Origin: Linanthus parryae
Taxonomy: Eukaryota > Streptophyta > Magnoliopsida > Ericales > Polemoniaceae
DNA length: 64,000 nt
Direction of reading: 5' to 3'
Assembly (NCBI GenBank): GCA_023055425.1
Contig: JALGPY010000001.1
Location: 29,191,001 to 29,255,000, forward strand
In this document: in pieces, positions 32,636 through 44,227 of the stretch
Layout: each line of letters starts with the position of its first letter
Numbering within the stretch: position 1 is the stretch's first letter
Notes under the pieces: generated by a model
What the model was told of the DNA's origin: nothing
What the model saw: only the letters and a program-made list of their open reading frames with translations
Database searches by the model: none
Translations under genes and position numbers: made by a program

Positions 32636-34061
32636 TGTTGGAATAGATTCCCTAGAGGCAATCGTAGATTTAGTATGAACATTGTTTTGGCTAGAATATT
32701 CATTTATTATATATTGTGATATTTAATATAATGAAGTCCTTAAATACAATGTGTTGTTTATCTTAAATATCCCTAGTCCACTATATTGATTAATAGGACG
32801 ATCAAATATAGATAAGTATGTGGGTAGATTGATATGGAGATATCAAGTCTAACACATGGGTATGCATTAGGGGTAATGGCATACTGGATTGACCCACAAC
32901 GAGAAGGATACATTAGATTATGTCAAGTCACAATCGCTTCTCGTAGTGCTAATATAATTGCAATCCTTGGACTTGAAGTCACTAGATACTCTAGTTGTGG
33001 AATATTGTGCTTTGATGTTATCAAAAGTTACACCCTAAATGGGTAATCATAAAGATGGCTATCGGGCATGATAGGAAGCAAGATTAGAGATCGTAGTGAT
33101 GTCGAGAGGATTTGTCCCTCCCACATAATGGGGTTAAATATCCACGGCCACTTGAGGGATGAGGCTTATTGAATGTCTGGCCAGACTCCGATAAATCAAT
33201 ATGGAGATATTGATGTTATCTGCAAGCATAAGTATATTCCCAGGATCGAGGAACTATGGATTGGATGTACGAGTGTGACTATTTATGTCTCGTGTCCAAT
33301 CCGGATATGGAGACAAAGGGAAAGTGCAATATAAGATATTGGGCACAAGAGGTTTGTCGGGATCACTGTCTATTTCTATTAGCTGGGTGGCATGGATGTG
33401 TTACTAGACACCGCTCCATGTTAGTAAGAGTTACTACCAAATATATAGAAACCTATGGGGTCACACGTCAAATAGAGTAGAGCTAGATTTGGGATTAATT
33501 AATATTGATTAATTAATATAAGGATCATTGTGCAACACCTTGCAAACTTAGTAGGACTAATTTGCAAGGAAGGGAATAATTCTAGTTCATCTAGAATTAG
33601 GAAACTCTTTTATGGAAACAACAAGGAGTTGTTGGAGTATGTAAAGGAGGCTCTAGCTTCCTTCACACGTAATGTTATTATACATAACAAAGTGAGTGGG
33701 AGAGAAAGAGAAAGAGAGAGCAAGAGACAAGCTAAGGCCGAAGCCCTAGCCCATCCCCTACCCCGTCGGCCACTAAAGAGAGAGCCGAACCTCTCTTTGG
33801 TCCTTTGTTGCTTTGATCTTCTTCCCTCTTCCTCCGGATTCAAGCTAGCACTTGTTAGAAGGAAGAATCTAGATCTCTCCTCTAGACGTGGATCAACCGT
33901 AGAGACGAGGACATCATTCTTCGTGTGATCTCACAAATCAAAAGTACACAATACTATGTCTCTTATCATGTTATGATGTCTCCTCCTGACGATCCGTGGT
34001 GGGCTTTGAAGTAGGATTAATTTTTGTTATTCCGCTGCGTTACCTATGTCAAAACCCAACA
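32636..34061 (+). repeat. 5' LTR of element D
   Basis: 1426 bp, TGTTGGAATAGATTCC to AAAACCCAACA. It has about 36 bp near 33510-33545 that are missing from the 3' LTR. A small inverted repeat, AATTCTAG-TTCAT-CTAGAATT, lies at 33578-33598. The TATA position is 33638-33645 (TATGTAAA, mutated). Confidence 0.92.
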
Positions 34062-34062
34062 G

Positions 34063-34076
34063 TGGTATCAGAGCCA
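34063..34076 (+). other. Primer-binding site of element D
   Basis: TGGTATCAGAGCCA right after the 5' LTR; complementary to initiator tRNA-Met. Confidence 0.88.
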
Positions 34077-35708
34077 CAGGTCGTAGAGCATAACATGATC
34101 TTATGTGTTACAATTTCAGTTTATACACCCTGTTATTGTTTATTACGCGAAAACTTAAAAATAATTGGCATAATAGATGCAAATTGAATTTAATTCAATA
34201 TGAACAAGATCCAATTTAACATTGGATGTTAGAATTGGTGAGTTTAATCACATAGGATGTGAATAATTGGCTTCTTGAAAAATTAGGGTTCATGGGCACA
34301 TGATTGAAAAGGGGTTTTCAATAATGGAAACAAATTTATGGAATTGATTCCATAAGGAAACAACCTTGCTTGGGCAACAAGGAAGAGGGAAGGAGGCTAG
34401 GGCCGAAACCCTAGCCGTCCGCCCCCTCCCTTGCGCGGCAAGCAAAGGCCGCAAGCCACATGGGGCGGCCAGCCTTGGGCCGGGCCTTGTGGCGGGCGGC
34501 GGGCCTAGGGGTTCGGGCCCCTTGTTGGCTTGAACTCCTTGGACCGTTGTAACCCTAATTACCCAATACAATTAAAATTAAACAAGCGCGTTAAAAATTG
34601 GTTTTAACTGTATTATGTGATTTGTTGCATGGTGGATGGATATGGCCTAGGGTTATGGATGTTTATTGCTTTGTGATTTTGTTTACGGCCTGCGAGCTGA
34701 TCAAATTAATGTAATAATTAATTAGGTTTTACGGCCTGCGAGTTGTCCTTTTCTCCTCGACATGTGAGGCTTTTGCTATTTATTCTAGATTTTAGGCTAT
34801 AATTAGAAATATTTAGATGATAGCCAAGAGCATGGAGAAGAAGACCGGAGAACCAAAGGAGCCAAAAGACAAAGAAGACACCCCCTAGGCGAGCAGCTAT
34901 GGTGGAGCACATGGAGATGAGCTCGGCACTTTAGGGCAATTGGATATTGTCATTGGCTTGATAATATCATTAGTCTAGGGGCCATATCCATGCCACGTTT
35001 TCTTTTATTTTGTGGATGTTTATTATTCATGCCTTGTTATTTAATTTTTTGTGTCTATGGTGATACTAGCAAAAACGATAACAAGAAAATAATAAACAAG
35101 GTTGGTCTTTTATTGTGTATTGCCCAATCCAAATAAGTAGACCATGTTGATGAGATCAACCAAACAAATTAAGAAAGAAAAATCCCTCACTTAAATATTG
35201 CGTTTTGCCTTCTCTTGCCAAAACACCCTTCATGATTAGGGTTTATTAAAATCCGGGCTTGCCAAAGCAACGCGATTTTAATTTACCATGGTTTGTTGCG
35301 GACGACACAAGCTAGTAATCAGTGTATGTTGAAGCAAGTGGTTGGACGCAACTAGGCAAGAAACAATTGGATTGATGAGCCTAGAGGCATGACAATTAGG
35401 TGTTATCCATGGGATAAAGAATAAAGAGTTATTCAACTAATTGGACCAAGAGTTGCATAGGATGCAATTGGAATGGTTCCTACCTAAATAACTTATTCTT
35501 GGGTGACTTGCCAAAGCAAGCTCAAGCAGAAGTGAAAAAGGGAACTTGGACCCACTAGAAAATATAATGATATTTTCCGCATTAATGGTGAGGGCTATCA
35601 ATCCGAGAAAAATAGTGGGAGCTATATTTGATGATCTAGCCATTGTTGAATATTGTTAAATTGTTTAAAATACTAAAATTGCACATTTCTCGTTTTGTAG
35701 AATTCCAA
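34077..35708 (+). other. Long untranslated leader of element D
   Basis: 1.6 kb between PBS and gag ATG, as in BARE/Angela elements. 34380-34535 is strikingly GC-rich compared with the rest of the window (for example GGCGGGCGGCGGGCC). The repeated phrase TTACGGCCTGCGAG occurs at about 34683 and 34729. No long ORF. Confidence 0.7.
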
Positions 35709-36510
35709 ATGGCAAACAACAACGCATCGACTTCATCCCTACGATCTGTCCTTGAGAAGGATAAACTGTCTGGGAAAAATTTCCTTGACTGGTACAGAAA
35801 CTTAAGAATTTCCTTTAGCAAGAAGAGAAGCTGTACGTCTTGGACACTCCAATTCCAGAACCACCACAAGATGAGTCTTTTCTAGCGGAAGTGAGGGCAC
35901 GTCAGAAACATATTGATGATTCCAATGACGTGACTTGCCTCATGCTTTGTACCATGACTCCTGAGCTTCAGAAACAGCATGAGAATATGGAAGCCTATGA
36001 TATGATCATACACTTGAAACAATTGTTTCAGGAACAGGCTAGGCATGAGCGCTATGAGGTTTCTAAAGAATTATTCAAGAGTAGTCTTGCAAAAGGGAAT
36101 CTAGTAGGGCATCATGTGCTTCGAATGATCGGGTACATTGAGAACCTTGAGAGACTGGGATTCCCATTGGACCAAGATTTGGCTACTGATATTGTCTTGC
36201 AATCGTTGCCTGACAGTTATTATCAGTTCATCATGAACTATAATATGAACGAGATCAGTAAAACTCTGCCTGACTTATTGAATATGCTGAAGACAGCGGA
36301 ACAGAGCATCAACAAAGGCAAGGGCAAAGCCATAATCATGGTACATAAGAAGAAGAGCAAATCAGTTGCCTTAACTTCCAAAGGAAAGCGCAAGAAAGTT
36401 GCGAAATCCAAGGAAGCCCTCAAGCCTAGTGGAGGCGTGGCTAAAGGTGAGTGTCACTATTGCAGCCAGTCGGGTCACTGAGGAGGAATTGCCCTAAATA
36501 TCTGGAGGAT
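35709..36510 (+). pseudogene. Element D gag
   Basis: Start ATG at 35709 (MANNNASTSSLRSVLEKDKL). A frameshift near 35815 moves it into the 35840-36481 frame with TPIPEPPQDESFLAEV and a UBN2-type core (LKQLFQEQARHERYEVSKEL, VGHHVLRMIGYIENLERLGF, ATDIVLQSLPDSYYQFI). The zinc knuckle reads CHYCSQSGH, then a one-base shift creates a stop (36480), and RRNCPKYL continues in the next frame. The knuckle residues C-C-H-C are all encoded, but split by the frameshift. Confidence 0.88.
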
Positions 36511-37230
36511 AAGAAGCTTGGAATAATGATTCCACCACCACCAGGTATTTATGTTATAGATGTCAATCTTTCTATTTCTTCATCTTGGGTATTGGATACC
36601 GGATGTGGTTCTCACATTTGTCGTAATGTGCAGGATATGAAAAGAAGTAGAAGATTGACTAAAGGGGAGATAGATTTGCGCGTCGGGAATGGAGCAAGAG
36701 TTGCTGCATTAGCTGTAGGAGTTTATGAGCTATATTTGCCTTCTGGACTTATTTTAGAATTAGACAATTGCATTTATGTGCCTGCTATGAGCAGAAACAT
36801 TATTTCCATTTCTTGTTTGGACGAGAATGGTTTTTCTATTTCAATAAAGGACAAGTGTTGCTCCATTTATTTTGATTGTATGCACTATTGTAGTGCGCAT
36901 TTGTCTAATGGATTGTATATCCTTGATTTAAATAGTCCAATCTATAACATAAATACTAAAAGGATTAAAACTAATGATTTAAATCCTACATATCTATGGC
37001 GCTGTCGTTTAGGCCATATAAATGAGAAACGCATATCTAGACTCCATAAGGATGGACTTCTAGACTCATTTGATTTGGAATCATATGAGACATGTGAATC
37101 TTGTTTATTAGGAAAAATGACAAATTCCCCTTTCAATAAGAAAGGTGAAAGGACTAGTGAGTTATTGGCACTCATACATACCGATGTATGTGGACCATTC
37201 CCCACGCCTGCCAGAGGTGGTTACACGTAA
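36511..37230 (+). pseudogene. Element D protease and GAG-pre-integrase
   Basis: SWVLDTGCGSHICRNVQ is the aspartic protease active site (DTG form used by Angela elements). IYVPAMSRNIISISCLDENG follows, then LWRCRLGHINEKRISRLHKD and CESCLLGKMTNSPFNKK (zinc-binding pre-integrase domain), and LIHTDVCGPFPTPARGGY (integrase core, first Asp). A stop at 37228 interrupts YT*FITFTYAFSRYG. Confidence 0.9.
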
Positions 37231-37988
37231 TTCATCACATTTACTTATGCTTTCAGTAGATATGGATTTGTATACCTTATGAAGGCCAAATCCGAATCAT
37301 TTGAATTGTTCAAGGAATTCAAGAATGAAGTAGAGAAGCAACTTGCAAAAGTATTAAGGCTCTACGATCGGATCGTGGAGGGGAATACTTGAGCCAAGAG
37401 TTTGATGAGTATCTTAGAGAGTGTGGGATAGTATCCCATCTCACTCCACCCGGAACGCCACAATGGAATGGCGTGTCCGAGAGAAGAAATCGCACTCTAT
37501 TAGATATGGTGCGATCTATGATGTCTCAAACAGATCTTTCGATATCCTTTTGGGGACATGCTCTAATGACGGCAGCTTTTACCATTAACCACGTTCCATC
37601 CAAATCAGTCATGAAGACACCATATGAGATATGGACTGGGAAGCGTCCCATAGTATCGTTTATGAGAATTTGGGGCTGCGATGTCTATGTAAAACGTTTA
37701 CAAACAGACAAGCTCGGGCCCAAAGCGGATAAGTGTAAATTTGTGGCATATCCTAAGGAAACTAAAGGATATAGTTTCTACAATCCCACCGAGAACAAAG
37801 TGTTTGTGGCTCGGACCGGCGTGTTTTTAGAAAGAGAATTTGTGTCTAAAGAAGCAAGTGGGAGGGCTGTAGAACTTGAAGAGATTCAAGAACCACAAAT
37901 CACTGAACCAATGATGGAACATGAACAGGAACCGCAAGTAGTTGTGGAAGAACCTGTTCAGGTGACACAGGAACTCCGTAGATCATGA
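37231..37988 (+). pseudogene. Element D integrase core and C-terminus
   Basis: SRYGFVYLMKAKSESFELFK, then a frameshift near 37350 that breaks the second-Asp motif. The frame from 37389 has EYLRECGIVSHLTPPGTPQW and NGVSERRNRTLLDMVRSMMS (catalytic Glu). WGCDVYVKRLQTDKLGPKAD and GYSFYNPTENKVFVART follow, then an acidic proline-rich linker. A TGA at 37986 lies just before RVRHDTERYG. Confidence 0.9.
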
Positions 37989-37999
37989 AGAGTGCGTCA

Positions 38000-38896
38000 T
38001 GATACAGAGAGGTATGGACTTCTTGTGACTGAGCCTGATGACGTACCACTCATAGATGATGAGCCTGCATCCTACGGAAAGGCCATGAAAGGCCCATAAT
38101 CTAAGAAGTGGCTAGAAGCCATGAGGCCCGAATGGATTCCATGTACACTAACAAAGTATGGACTTTGGTGGAACCACCCGAAGGGGCTCGGCCCATAGGG
38201 TGCAAGTGGGTCTTCAAGAAGAAGATCGACATGGATAGCAAGATAGTTGCCTATAAGGGGCGACTGGTAGCCAAAGGGTATAGACTGATTCATGGTATTG
38301 ACTATGATGAGACCTTTTCACCAGTCGCCATGACTAAATCCATTCGAATCATACTTGCTATTGCAGCATACTACGACTATGAGATTTGGCAGATGGATGT
38401 CAAAACAGCGTTCCTTTATGGGAACCTCCTCGAGGATATGTACATAACACAACTAGAGGGTTTTGAGGATCCAGAGAATGCAAATAAGGTCTGTAAGCTG
38501 CAACGATCCATTTATGGATTAAAGCAAGCTTCTAGGAGCTGTAATCGACGTTTTGATGACGCAGTCAAAGAGTTTGGCTTCATCAAGAACGAAGATGAGC
38601 CTTGTGTTTACAAGAAGTTTAGTGGGAGCTCTGTAGTATTTCTGGTCTTGTATGTGGATGACATACTAATCATAGGCAACGACATTCCTACTTTGCAATC
38701 TGTTAAAGATTGCCGAGGAAAGTGCTTTGCGATGAAGGACTTAGGAGATGCAACCTACATACTTGGTATAAAGATCTATAGGGATAGATCTAAGAGGTTG
38801 CTCGGCCTAAGTCAAAGTACATATATAGACAAGGTGTTGAAGAGGTTCAACATGCAAGATTCCAAGAAGGGATTCATGCACTGTCTCATGGAGTAG
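38000..38896 (+). pseudogene. Element D reverse transcriptase
   Basis: Preceded by [100 protein letters not shown] and LVLYVDDILIIGNDIP (active site) lie in one 262-codon frame. It ends KGFMHCLME then a stop, where consensus Angela elements continue for some tens of residues. The best-preserved RT in the window. Confidence 0.92.
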
Positions 38897-39584
38897 GATA
38901 CCCTATGCTTCGGACATAGGATCCATCATGTATGCCATGTTGTGTACTAGACCAGACGTATCAAACGCTTTGAGTATGTTGAGCAGATATCTGTCCAATC
39001 CGGGTGAGAGTCACTGGATTGCTGTCAAGAACATCCTAAAGTACTTGAGAAGAACTAAGGATGTGTTCTTGATATTTGGAGGTAAGGAAGAGCTAAGTGT
39101 AAAGGGTTACACTGATGCAAGCTTCCAAACCGACAAAGATGACTACAGATCGCAGTCTGGATACGTGTTTTGCCTGAATGGAGGAGCTGTGAGCTGGAAG
39201 AGTTCCAAGCAAGGGACAATTGCTAATTCTACAACTGAAGCTGGGTACATTGCTGCTGTGGAAGCAGCAAAAGAGATAGTTTGGATAAAGAAGTTTATCA
39301 CTGAGCTCGGTGTGGTCCCAAGCATAGTGGATCCCATACAGTTGTACTGTGACAACTCCGACGCGATCGCACAAGCCAAGGAACCAAGATCACACCAGAA
39401 ATCAAAGCATGTACTTAGGAGATTCCATCTTATTCGTGATATGATCGATCAAGGAGATGTGAAGATGTGCAAGATTCCAACGGAAGACAATGTTTCAGAT
39501 CCGCTCTCAAAACCTCTTGCGCAACGAAAGCATGAAGGGCACGCCAGATCTATAGGCATACGAGATGCACCCGATTGGCTCTAG
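38897..39584 (+). pseudogene. Element D RNase H
   Basis: Resumes with IPYASDIGSIMYAMLCTRPD in a shifted frame. HWIAVKNILKYLRRTKDVFL, VKGYTDASFQTDKDDYRSQS, GAVSWKSSKQGTIANSTTEA (then GYIAAVEAAKE; EY normally, so the RNase H Glu appears lost), LYCDNSDAIAQAKEPRSHQK and HVLRRFHLIRDMI follow. It ends at a TAG at 39582. Confidence 0.92.
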
Positions 39585-39585
39585 T

Positions 39586-39598
39586 TCAAGTAGGAGAC
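39586..39598 (+). other. Polypurine tract of element D
   Basis: TTCAAGTAGGAGAC immediately upstream of TGTTGG, matching the Angela/BARE form AAGTGGGAGA(T/C). Confidence 0.7.
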
Positions 39599-40988
39599 TG
39601 TTGGAATAGATGCCCTAGAGGCAATCGTAGATTTAGTATGAACATTGTTTTGGCTAGAATATTCATTTATTAGATTTGTGATATTTAATATAATGAAGTA
39701 CTTAGATACAATGTGTGGTTTATCTTAAATATCCCTAGTCCACTACATTGATTAATAGGACGATCAAATATAGACTAGTATGTGGGTAGATTGATATGGA
39801 GATATCAAGTCTAACACATGGGTATGCATTAGGGGTAATGGCATACTGGATTGACCCACAACGAGAAGGATACATAGATTATGTCAAGTCACAATCGCTT
39901 CTCGTAGTGCTAATATAATTGCAATACTTGGACTTGAAGTCCCTAGATACTCTAGTTGTGGAATATTGTGCTTTGATGTCATCAAACGTTACACCGTAAC
40001 TGGGTAATCATAAAGATGGCTATCGGGCATAATAGGAAGCAAGCTTAGAGATCGTAGTGATGTAGATAGGATTTGTTCCTCCCACATAATGGGGGTAAAT
40101 ATCCACGGCCACTAGAGGGATGAGGCTTATTGAATGTCTGGCCAGACTCAGATAAATCAATATGGAGATATTGATGTTATCTGCGAGTATAAGCATATTC
40201 CCAGGAACGAGGAACTATGGATTGGATATACGAGTGTGACTATTTATGTCTCGTGTCCAATCCGGATGTGGAGACAAAGGAAAAGTGCAATATAAGATAT
40301 TGGGCACAAGAGGTTTGTAGGGATTACTGACTATTTCTATTAGTTGGGTGGCATGGATGTGTTGCTAGACACCGCTCCATGTTAGTAAGAGTTACTACCA
40401 ACCATATAAAAACCTATAGGGACACACGTCAAATAGAGTAGAGCTAGATTTGGGATTAATTAAAATTGATTAATTAGTAGGACTAATTTGCAAGGAAGGG
40501 AATAATTCTAGTTCATCTAGAATTAGGAAACTCTTTTATGGAAACAACAAGGAGTTGTTGGAGTATATAAAGGAGGCTCTAGCTTCCTTCCCACGTAATG
40601 TTATTAGACATAACAAAGTGAGTGGGAGAGAAAGCGAAAGAGAGAGCAAGAGACAAGCTAAGGCCGAAGCCCTAGCCCGTCCCCTACCCCGTCGGCCACC
40701 AAAGAGAGAGCCGAACCTCTCTTTGTTCCTTTGTTGCTTTGATCTTCTTCCCTCTTCCTCCGGGTTCAAGCTAGCACTTGTTAGAAGGAAGAATCTAGAT
40801 CTCACCTCTGGACGTGGATCAACCGTAGAGACGAGGACATCATTCTTCGTGTGATCTCACAAATCAAAAGGTACACAATACTATGTCTCTTATCATGTTA
40901 TGATGTCTCCTCCTAACGATTCATGGTGGGCTTTGAAGTAGGATTAATTTTTGTTATTCCGCTGCGTTACCTACGTCAAAACCCAACA
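39599..40988 (+). repeat. 3' LTR of element D
   Basis: 1390 bp, TGTTGGAATAGATGCC to AAAACCCAACA. Scattered substitutions and one deletion of about 36 bp (near 40468) separate it from the 5' LTR. TATA box TATATAAA at 40564-40571. Confidence 0.92.
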
Positions 40989-43900
40989 TTTTTCTGTGAA
41001 AATAAATAATATTATGCTGCGATAAAAATCTAACCAAGCAGCTGAGAGAGTAATTACCTAGAATAATCTCTGCTCCTTGTCCGAATTCGGGGTATGAGAT
41101 CTGTTCTTTGAATTTTGTACTACATATAATTTACTGTTCAGTTTTTTCTCGCTTTCAACTCCAGCAAAACATGTATAAACACTAATACTTATGTGTTTTA
41201 GATAAGGAGCACAAATGCTCATAGCCTATTCATTAATCAAATTTTTTACCTGTTCCATGAACTATATACTCATGGGCATGTTTAATTATTTGTTGGTTGA
41301 AAAAAAAAATACTAGAAGAAATGAAAGGAAAGTCTCGTGGGTCTCAAACCTAGCACCTTGGTTGGTCGTATACAAACATGTTTTTTTTTCTGTGTATTTA
41401 CACCCATATTTAATTAAATAGCATATGTTGAAGACAATAATAATAAAAATTGTGGTATATGTTTAAACTTTGGCTCCTCTTAAATTTTACCATCGATTTA
41501 TATGAGTAGAGCTATGTGTTTATTTGTACCTGTATTTTTTGAATTTCTCATTTGTTTTATGTTGTTAGAAGAAATAAAGTTATTAAAGATACAACACTAG
41601 ATTGGTGAGGTGAATTACATGAACCCACCACTAGTAAGTTAATTTAGAGAATTCTCTTATCAATTTTTACAAGTTCTGAACACATGAGAGATAAAGATAG
41701 GAGATTGAGCTAAGGTTTGAATTAGAAAAGAAAAATGTTACTATCTACTGGAGAAAGAAAAAAAAAGTCACCCCTTAAGTGATCATGATCGCGTACTTGT
41801 CATACGCTGATATGTTTTTGCTCATATCTATGCAAATATTCGGTTGAGTGATCCATAATCCTCCCAACTCCTCAGCAATTCCAAGACTCACAATGCACTT
41901 GCCATGCCATTTATTTGGCGTAATACAATTAGGTCAGAGATTATTAATTTCTCATTTTAGAATTCTTAAAGGAGTTCTTTGAGGTTGAGTAATCTCACTC
42001 CAAATTCTTTACTTATCTCTATGAGCATTGTAGTTTGAGTAATCTCAGATCCTCCCGACTCACCGAAAATTATGAGTTTCATATAACACAAGAAATATTT
42101 ATTTTCCTCATCTTTATTGAACTCTTCTACTAGAACCATTTCTACTTCTTGAAATTTTATATTTTCTTAATTGTTGTGACACCTCCATTTCTTTTATGGC
42201 TCACACAAGAAAAAAAAAGAGAGTTTATGAAAGGTACCTAAAAGAAGTAACCTACAATTGTTGAACTAGAAATTGCAACAATTGAAGAAAAAAAAAAAAC
42301 TATATTCAAGGATGTACGTGAGACATTTTAAGGCTCTTAATTGTAGCTTTTTAGCACATTTGGGTTCGTTTCGACACCAGAGTTTCTCTTGAATATTGAG
42401 ATTCAATTTTACAAAATTAGACGTTCTCCGTAGAGAATTTTGGATTGATTCATTTCATCGCCCATACAATGTAGATAATTATGTCATAAAATTGGCGTGA
42501 TGCATTGCATCGCCCAACGGACGCCTAGTTTATGCGTTGTGATTCCATATCAAATCTCATAGAACATTTCAAATTTATTATTCAGCCTCTAAAGTGGCTT
42601 GGATGTTGTCAATCTCACATTTGAAAAATGTACATATCTTATTTCGAGCACCTAGAAGACATATCGTCTCTAGAAGAGATCAATGGTTTTTGACATGAAC
42701 TCGTGAAGAAATTTCACGATTGAGTTTGTCACCGTTGACATCACTAAAAGTGATTGGTTGCTTGAATAATTGATGTAAGACTTCGAATTGTCTTCGTGAT
42801 TATTTTAGATTGACTATATATGCACTTCTTATGAATTGTGCAATATTATCCATTCGGATAAATTTTTTATGAATTTTTTTTTACATGCTCTAAACTCATT
42901 ATATATCTCATTTAACCCCTTTTAAAGGAGGAACATGAGATTAGTGTATTCTCACTAATGAAACTTGTATCCCAAAGAGGATAGTATTTTAGAGTTCTTG
43001 AGAACTGCAAGTTTGAATTATGACAAATTTATCTCCTAAGAAGATACATTCTCGTCTAGATTTTTTTTGGCTCGAGTATATAAGTATGCCGGAAGCATAT
43101 CTTTATGACATTGATCATATGGTTCATGTCATGAAGGGGAGAAGATACCCTATTACAAGACATGGTTTTTTATTTAAATGTCTTATTCAAACTTGATCCA
43201 AACGTTCTTATAAATTATGAGATTTATGATGCATATAAAGGTTGCTTGTGCAACTACAAATATCGTCTATAAGGACCATGACCTTGTTCAAATTCCGTCG
43301 AAATTGATAATACAAGAGAATCATCAATAAATAATCCAACCAACGTTGGAAAATCAATGCCCTTAAAGAGGAACCAACTCATGTAGAAGTTAAGATTTTA
43401 CCTAAATTGGAGTTTATTCATATCTTCGTTGATGATATTACTTTTAATGCGTCGGGCATATATGCGAAGTACTTTGAAGTACTTCAGATGCCTCAAGCAT
43501 CCATTTTCATATACAACAACATATTCAAATGTCCGCACCCTAATGGTTGAATGTGTGAGACAATTGAATGAAAAATAGGCTATATTGAAGCAATGCCCAT
43601 ATATTATATTTCTCATGGTTATAATTATAACCCACAAATCCTCTATTTGATAAGAGTGATTATGATATTTCGTTTAGTCTAGAAGACTACGAATATGAAA
43701 GTAACTAGTTACACAAAATAATTTACGAACTATATGTGAAATCCATGGAGGCTATTGCCCATGAGATATACTTCTTTGCTAAAGCAAATCGAAGATACAC
43801 ACTCGCGAGTAGTTTAGGTGCATATGCATATTATTCAGTATCACAAATGTCATGAGTATATACATGTCATACTGATAGTTTTTGTTACTATTTCGAATGA

Positions 43901-44227
43901 TCATGTAGCATCTTATTATGTTACACATTATGTATTTTCCATGAGTTCACTTTTCAGTTATGAAGTGTGACATCAAGAAGATGCAAAGAGGGGGAGACTA
44001 AATTACAAGACGTTTTACTCTTTTTCCTTAGCTAAGGTTTTTATGCCATAAGATTTTTCCAAGCAAGGTTTTAACGAGGCATGCATCAAATGGATGAGTT
44101 CAAGATTGAATCAAGCTCCCACTCATAAGATGTACTCTTTTTCATTCATCTGAATTTTTGTCCCAACGAGTTTTGCTCGACAAGGTTTTAACGAGCCATC
44201 AAGTTAGTGAATATTCAAGGGGGAGTG
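40989..44227 (+). other. Element K internal remnant, 3' part
   Basis: 3.2 kb of decayed sequence with no frame over about 80 codons on the plus strand and no copia motif that I can recognise with confidence. The end is diagnostic: around 44025-44227 come the paired phrases AAGGTTTTTATGCC and CAAGGTTTTAACGAG (twice). The polypurine tract CAAGGGGGAG lies directly before the right LTR. The body probably represents old Ale/Retrofit pol. Confidence 0.55.

Larger units (their letters stand above)
32636..40988 (+). mobile_element. Element D: Angela/BARE-like Ty1/copia
   Basis: An 8.35-kb element with LTRs of 1426 and 1390 bp, a PBS, a long (1.6-kb) leader, gag, protease, integrase, RT and RNase H. 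Flanks ATTTT and TTTTT agree at 4 of 5 positions. The RNase H and C-terminal sequence closely follow the BARE-1/Angela pattern. There are frameshifts in gag and integrase, and a deletion between RT and RNase H. Confidence 0.9.

Noticed and set aside
33530..33928. Arg/Lys-rich ORF in the D LTRs (also 40555-40854)
   Set aside because: Inside the LTR around the transcription start, with opposite-strand ORFs of similar length. Composition is driven by GAGAGAAAGAGA repeats.
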